From positions 29,635,529 to 29,699,528 of the forward strand of contig CM072894.1 in the NCBI GenBank assembly GCA_037013685.1: a stretch of DNA of 64,000 bases. The letters are read 5' to 3'. The notes under the pieces were generated by a model that searched no databases, was not told the origin of the DNA, and was given only the letters and a program-made list of their open reading frames with translations. Below are positions 61,301 through 64,000 of this stretch, in pieces; position 1 is the stretch's first letter; each line of letters starts with the position of its first letter. The translations under genes and the position numbers were made by a program. Origin of the DNA: Acridotheres tristis. Its lineage: Eukaryota > Chordata > Aves > Passeriformes > Sturnidae.

Positions 61301-64000
61301 TTTATTTGGAATCAGAATCCATTTCAGGTTGTATTTGCTCTTCTATTTTCTAACTGAGGGATACATCCAGATATACTAAGGCAAGAGAGGCAGGAAGCAT
61401 AAATAAAGGACATGTACTGATTTGACCTTTGGAGGTACCAGAGGGCTTTTCCATAGATGTGAATTAAATTAAAAAAGAGTTCCTCACGTCCCATCCACAT
61501 TCTGTGATTAAAGTCTGGAGTTTGGATGGTCCTTACATATTAAAAATGTGCCTTCCAAATTTCCTTAGCTTATAGAGAAGGGGGAATCCTATTACAAAGC
61601 TCTGTGTTGAAAATTCCTGTGACATCTCTCAGAATGATATTTTTCAGAGTTTAGCACATCATAGTGTGATGATACTCTGTTTCCTTTTTGTACCATCAAT
61701 AATTTCAGAGCAAATATTCTCTAAAGCAGATGATAAAAACCTTGAAAGATTTCTCTGAACTCTGCCAATCTGAACAGGTAGTGATAGGAACAGGTAAAAT
61801 GTTTATGAAGGACTCACATTTTCAGTGCAGATTCTAAGTCTGGTACTGAATAAATCATTGCAGCAATTTTTTCAATAGTACAAAGAGCAGAGTTCTTCAT
61901 TCCTCCTAAAACCAAGTTGTCTCTTTGTCTCTTGTGGAAGTTACAAACAAGAACTGCAAAGATAAAAAGACATTAAAAAAATGGTGCAAATGTGATGTGC
62001 TGAGGAAGGTCAGTGTTCAATGTTATGGGATTTATTTGGGGGATAGGATTCCATATTAAGAGAAATAAAGCCAGATTCTTTTTCTTTGGGATTTCAAAGT
62101 TTTTCAGAAGTTGTTTTGCCAGTGTCAGTTTCTGATTCACATTCACTAAGGGGAAGAGGAGAAAAATAAGGGTACGCTGAGAGTAAAGAACATGATTTCT
62201 ATTTCTGTCAAGTGCTGACAGTGGGGGTCCTTTTTAATTTATTTGTTTAACAGTTCTATCTGCATATATTAGCTAGGATGTCTGAAGTGATGCACCTTTT
62301 TTCTTCGTATCTCACTCTTTGAATGCTCTCCTTGCACTGTCAATGCTTAAACTGTAATTTAGGTTAATTATTGAAGGGAAGAGAGGGATTCAAACCCTTT
62401 TATTAAGAATGTCTTATGATTTCTGCTACATTTACCAAAGACAGTCTGATAAAAATAATTCCCATTTTGGCAGCGAACAAGTCCTTTTAAGTTTTCTTCT
62501 GCTGGAAGTATTTCTGTTGAATCCTGAATAGGATCAATAAATGTATTTTTAATGCACAGAAGGTTACTTTTTATTTAAGCTGCAGATTCTTAAAATATTT
62601 AACATCCATTCCATTCTCTGGTGAAATGCTCTTCTGTTTCTTAGGAGTACATTTTGACCTTGGTATTATTGCAGACAGTAATTCTGTTTTGTCTCATGGC
62701 AAGAACATCCTAAAAAGAATGGCCACTTATTAAACCTATCTGTTATGGAAGCATAAAAAGATAATGCTAATATACAGCTGGTTCTGCAGGTCAGATCTTT
62801 ACAGGGAAGACCTTAGAGAATAGCTAATATCAACAATACTGCTTTGAATTGCATCAGCTGAGTGTCTGACCCCTCCTTTTAAATGAAATTGCACAGCACT
62901 CACAAAAAGCCTCTCTATAAAGATTTCCCTGAAGAAGATTCCCAGTGAACACCACATGGGTGGGCTGCTTAAGCTCTTGTTCTGCAAATCCTCACTTGTG
63001 CAAATAATCCCACTGAAGCAGATTATTTTGTTATTGGGCTTAAACCTGGATGTCTGATCATACAAATGAAGCAGCCAGGATTGTGCTCTTCAATTTGAAG
63101 AACGAAGAATTATCACAGCATTAAATCCATAATAGAAACTCCTTTAATCTTTCCTCCACCCTTTCAGTGAAGGTTTTATTCAGCAGGATGTGATGGATTT
63201 TGCACTGTTCAGCATCTGGCTCTTTGCTGATGAGCAGAAAGAATCTGATCTCATTTTTTGTTAGAACTATATGTAAGGAACACTTTCCTCTATTCCTCTT
63301 GTTTCCTCTATTCCTTTCCTGCCATCTACTAGTTTATACTGTCACTTGAGATTCACAAATTCAGTTGATTAAAACCTGTGGGTTGTTTTCTTGTTTGTTT
63401 TTTTGAGATATCTAGAAAGAATAAGTAGAAGGGGAAGCAAATCTGCTGCTCTTAAATTCAGTAAAACCGTTGCTAATTTCCACACTTTAAAGATGATCAG
63501 CAGAAGTTTGTAGCTAGAGGGTCTGATGAATTTCAGAAACTGCTACTTCCTCTTGAAAATGTCAGCAAAAGTTTGGGGAAAAAAAGTCTCAACTCTGAAC
63601 ATTTCTACTGTATCCATACAGTTTGACCTTCAAAAAATTCGTGTTATGCCAAAAATTATACTTCCAAAATTGACTGGTTAGGAGTTTGCCTGCAAAAAGC
63701 TACATTGGACTTCTTCCTAGCGTTGTAACAAATGGAACTAACAAGACACCACAATTCTCCAGGGAATTGACCCAAGACCTGCCTAACTGAATTTTTCAGA
63801 ACTCCAGGAAGAAACACTGCATTACCTAAACTCCCTGTGTAGACTGGTCAAAGGACTTCACTCTTTTAATTCTCTCCTGGAGGTGCATTTGTAGTAAAAC
63901 ACAGCATTTTAGAGAGACTGCAGCTATTCCTCTCTTTACTTCCTTCTCTGTGTTGTTTTAGTTTTCAGCTTCAGTATTCATAGCAGATGTGGACAAGGTG
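55328..64000. other. Noncoding DNA to the window end, no gene seen
   Basis: The longest ORF-poor stretches in the window lie here: 55335-56495, 58675-60850 and 61358-62798 have no open frame of about 60 codons. No repeat family, RNA gene or promoter was recognised. The stretch 60060-60310 has a conserved-noncoding texture (few simple repeats, AT-rich factor-like words such as TTTTAATGAGTCAC), but that is only an impression. A TTTG/T-rich simple stretch lies near 63388-63405. Nothing continues recognisably out of the right edge. Confidence 0.75.

Noticed and set aside
1..64000. tRNA, rRNA, CRISPR array, bacterial operon or phage system
   Set aside because: None is visible. CR1 LINEs, a tRNA-Gly-primed LTR and the density of stops indicate vertebrate noncoding DNA, where ribosome-binding sites, operons and CRISPR are not expected.

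Overview
This window reads as vertebrate, and specifically avian, nuclear DNA: about 64 kb of AT-rich, stop-dense sequence with no protein-coding gene, tRNA, rRNA, operon or CRISPR array that I can support. Two truncated CR1 LINE copies carry the avian-style 3' end. A long terminal repeat begins TGTGATAGGTTGAC, a terminus I associate with bird ERVL-type endogenous retroviruses. Placement in Neoaves, perhaps a songbird, is inference from memory of that terminus. The organism, chromosome and nearest genes cannot be named from the window. It is best read as an intergenic desert or part of a very large intron.

Layout. From 1 to 27291 the sequence is single-copy-like noncoding DNA. It contains a short CR1 3' end (10497-10587, + strand), a stop-dense AT-rich block (10588-12131) that resembles conserved regulatory DNA, a textbook RFX X-box (16423-16436) and a GGGAT-rich minisatellite (22698-22770). 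From 27292 to 28682 lies a retroviral LTR with CCAAT and TATA boxes, a CpG-rich segment, a polyadenylation signal and, just beyond it, an intact 18-base primer-binding site for tRNA-Gly(GCC). Two perfect inverted repeats follow within about 115 bases, and then no recognisable retroviral coding sequence. From 28800 to 43749 there is more plain noncoding DNA. It includes a motif close to the CTCF consensus at 32657 and a small exon-like segment at 40314-40373. At 43750-44176 is the decayed 3' end of an old, amniote-type CR1. The remainder holds short tandem duplications, a full CRE octamer, a second stop-dense regulatory-looking stretch near 48550-48850 and a 5'-truncated CR1 on the minus strand (54914-55327).

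How it fits together. There is no pathway or gene cluster here. The biology visible is transposon history (an old CR1, younger CR1 fragments and an LTR with its own promoter) plus scattered candidate regulatory sites. The open reading frames of 60 to 193 codons are what chance gives in 64 kb: they overlap each other on both strands, lack recognisable domains, and several lie inside the repeats. I looked for a new biological system and did not find one. The most worthwhile leads are the tRNA-Gly-primed LTR with its unusual promoter-to-polyA distance and downstream palindromes, the exon-like segment at 40.3 kb, and the ancient CR1.
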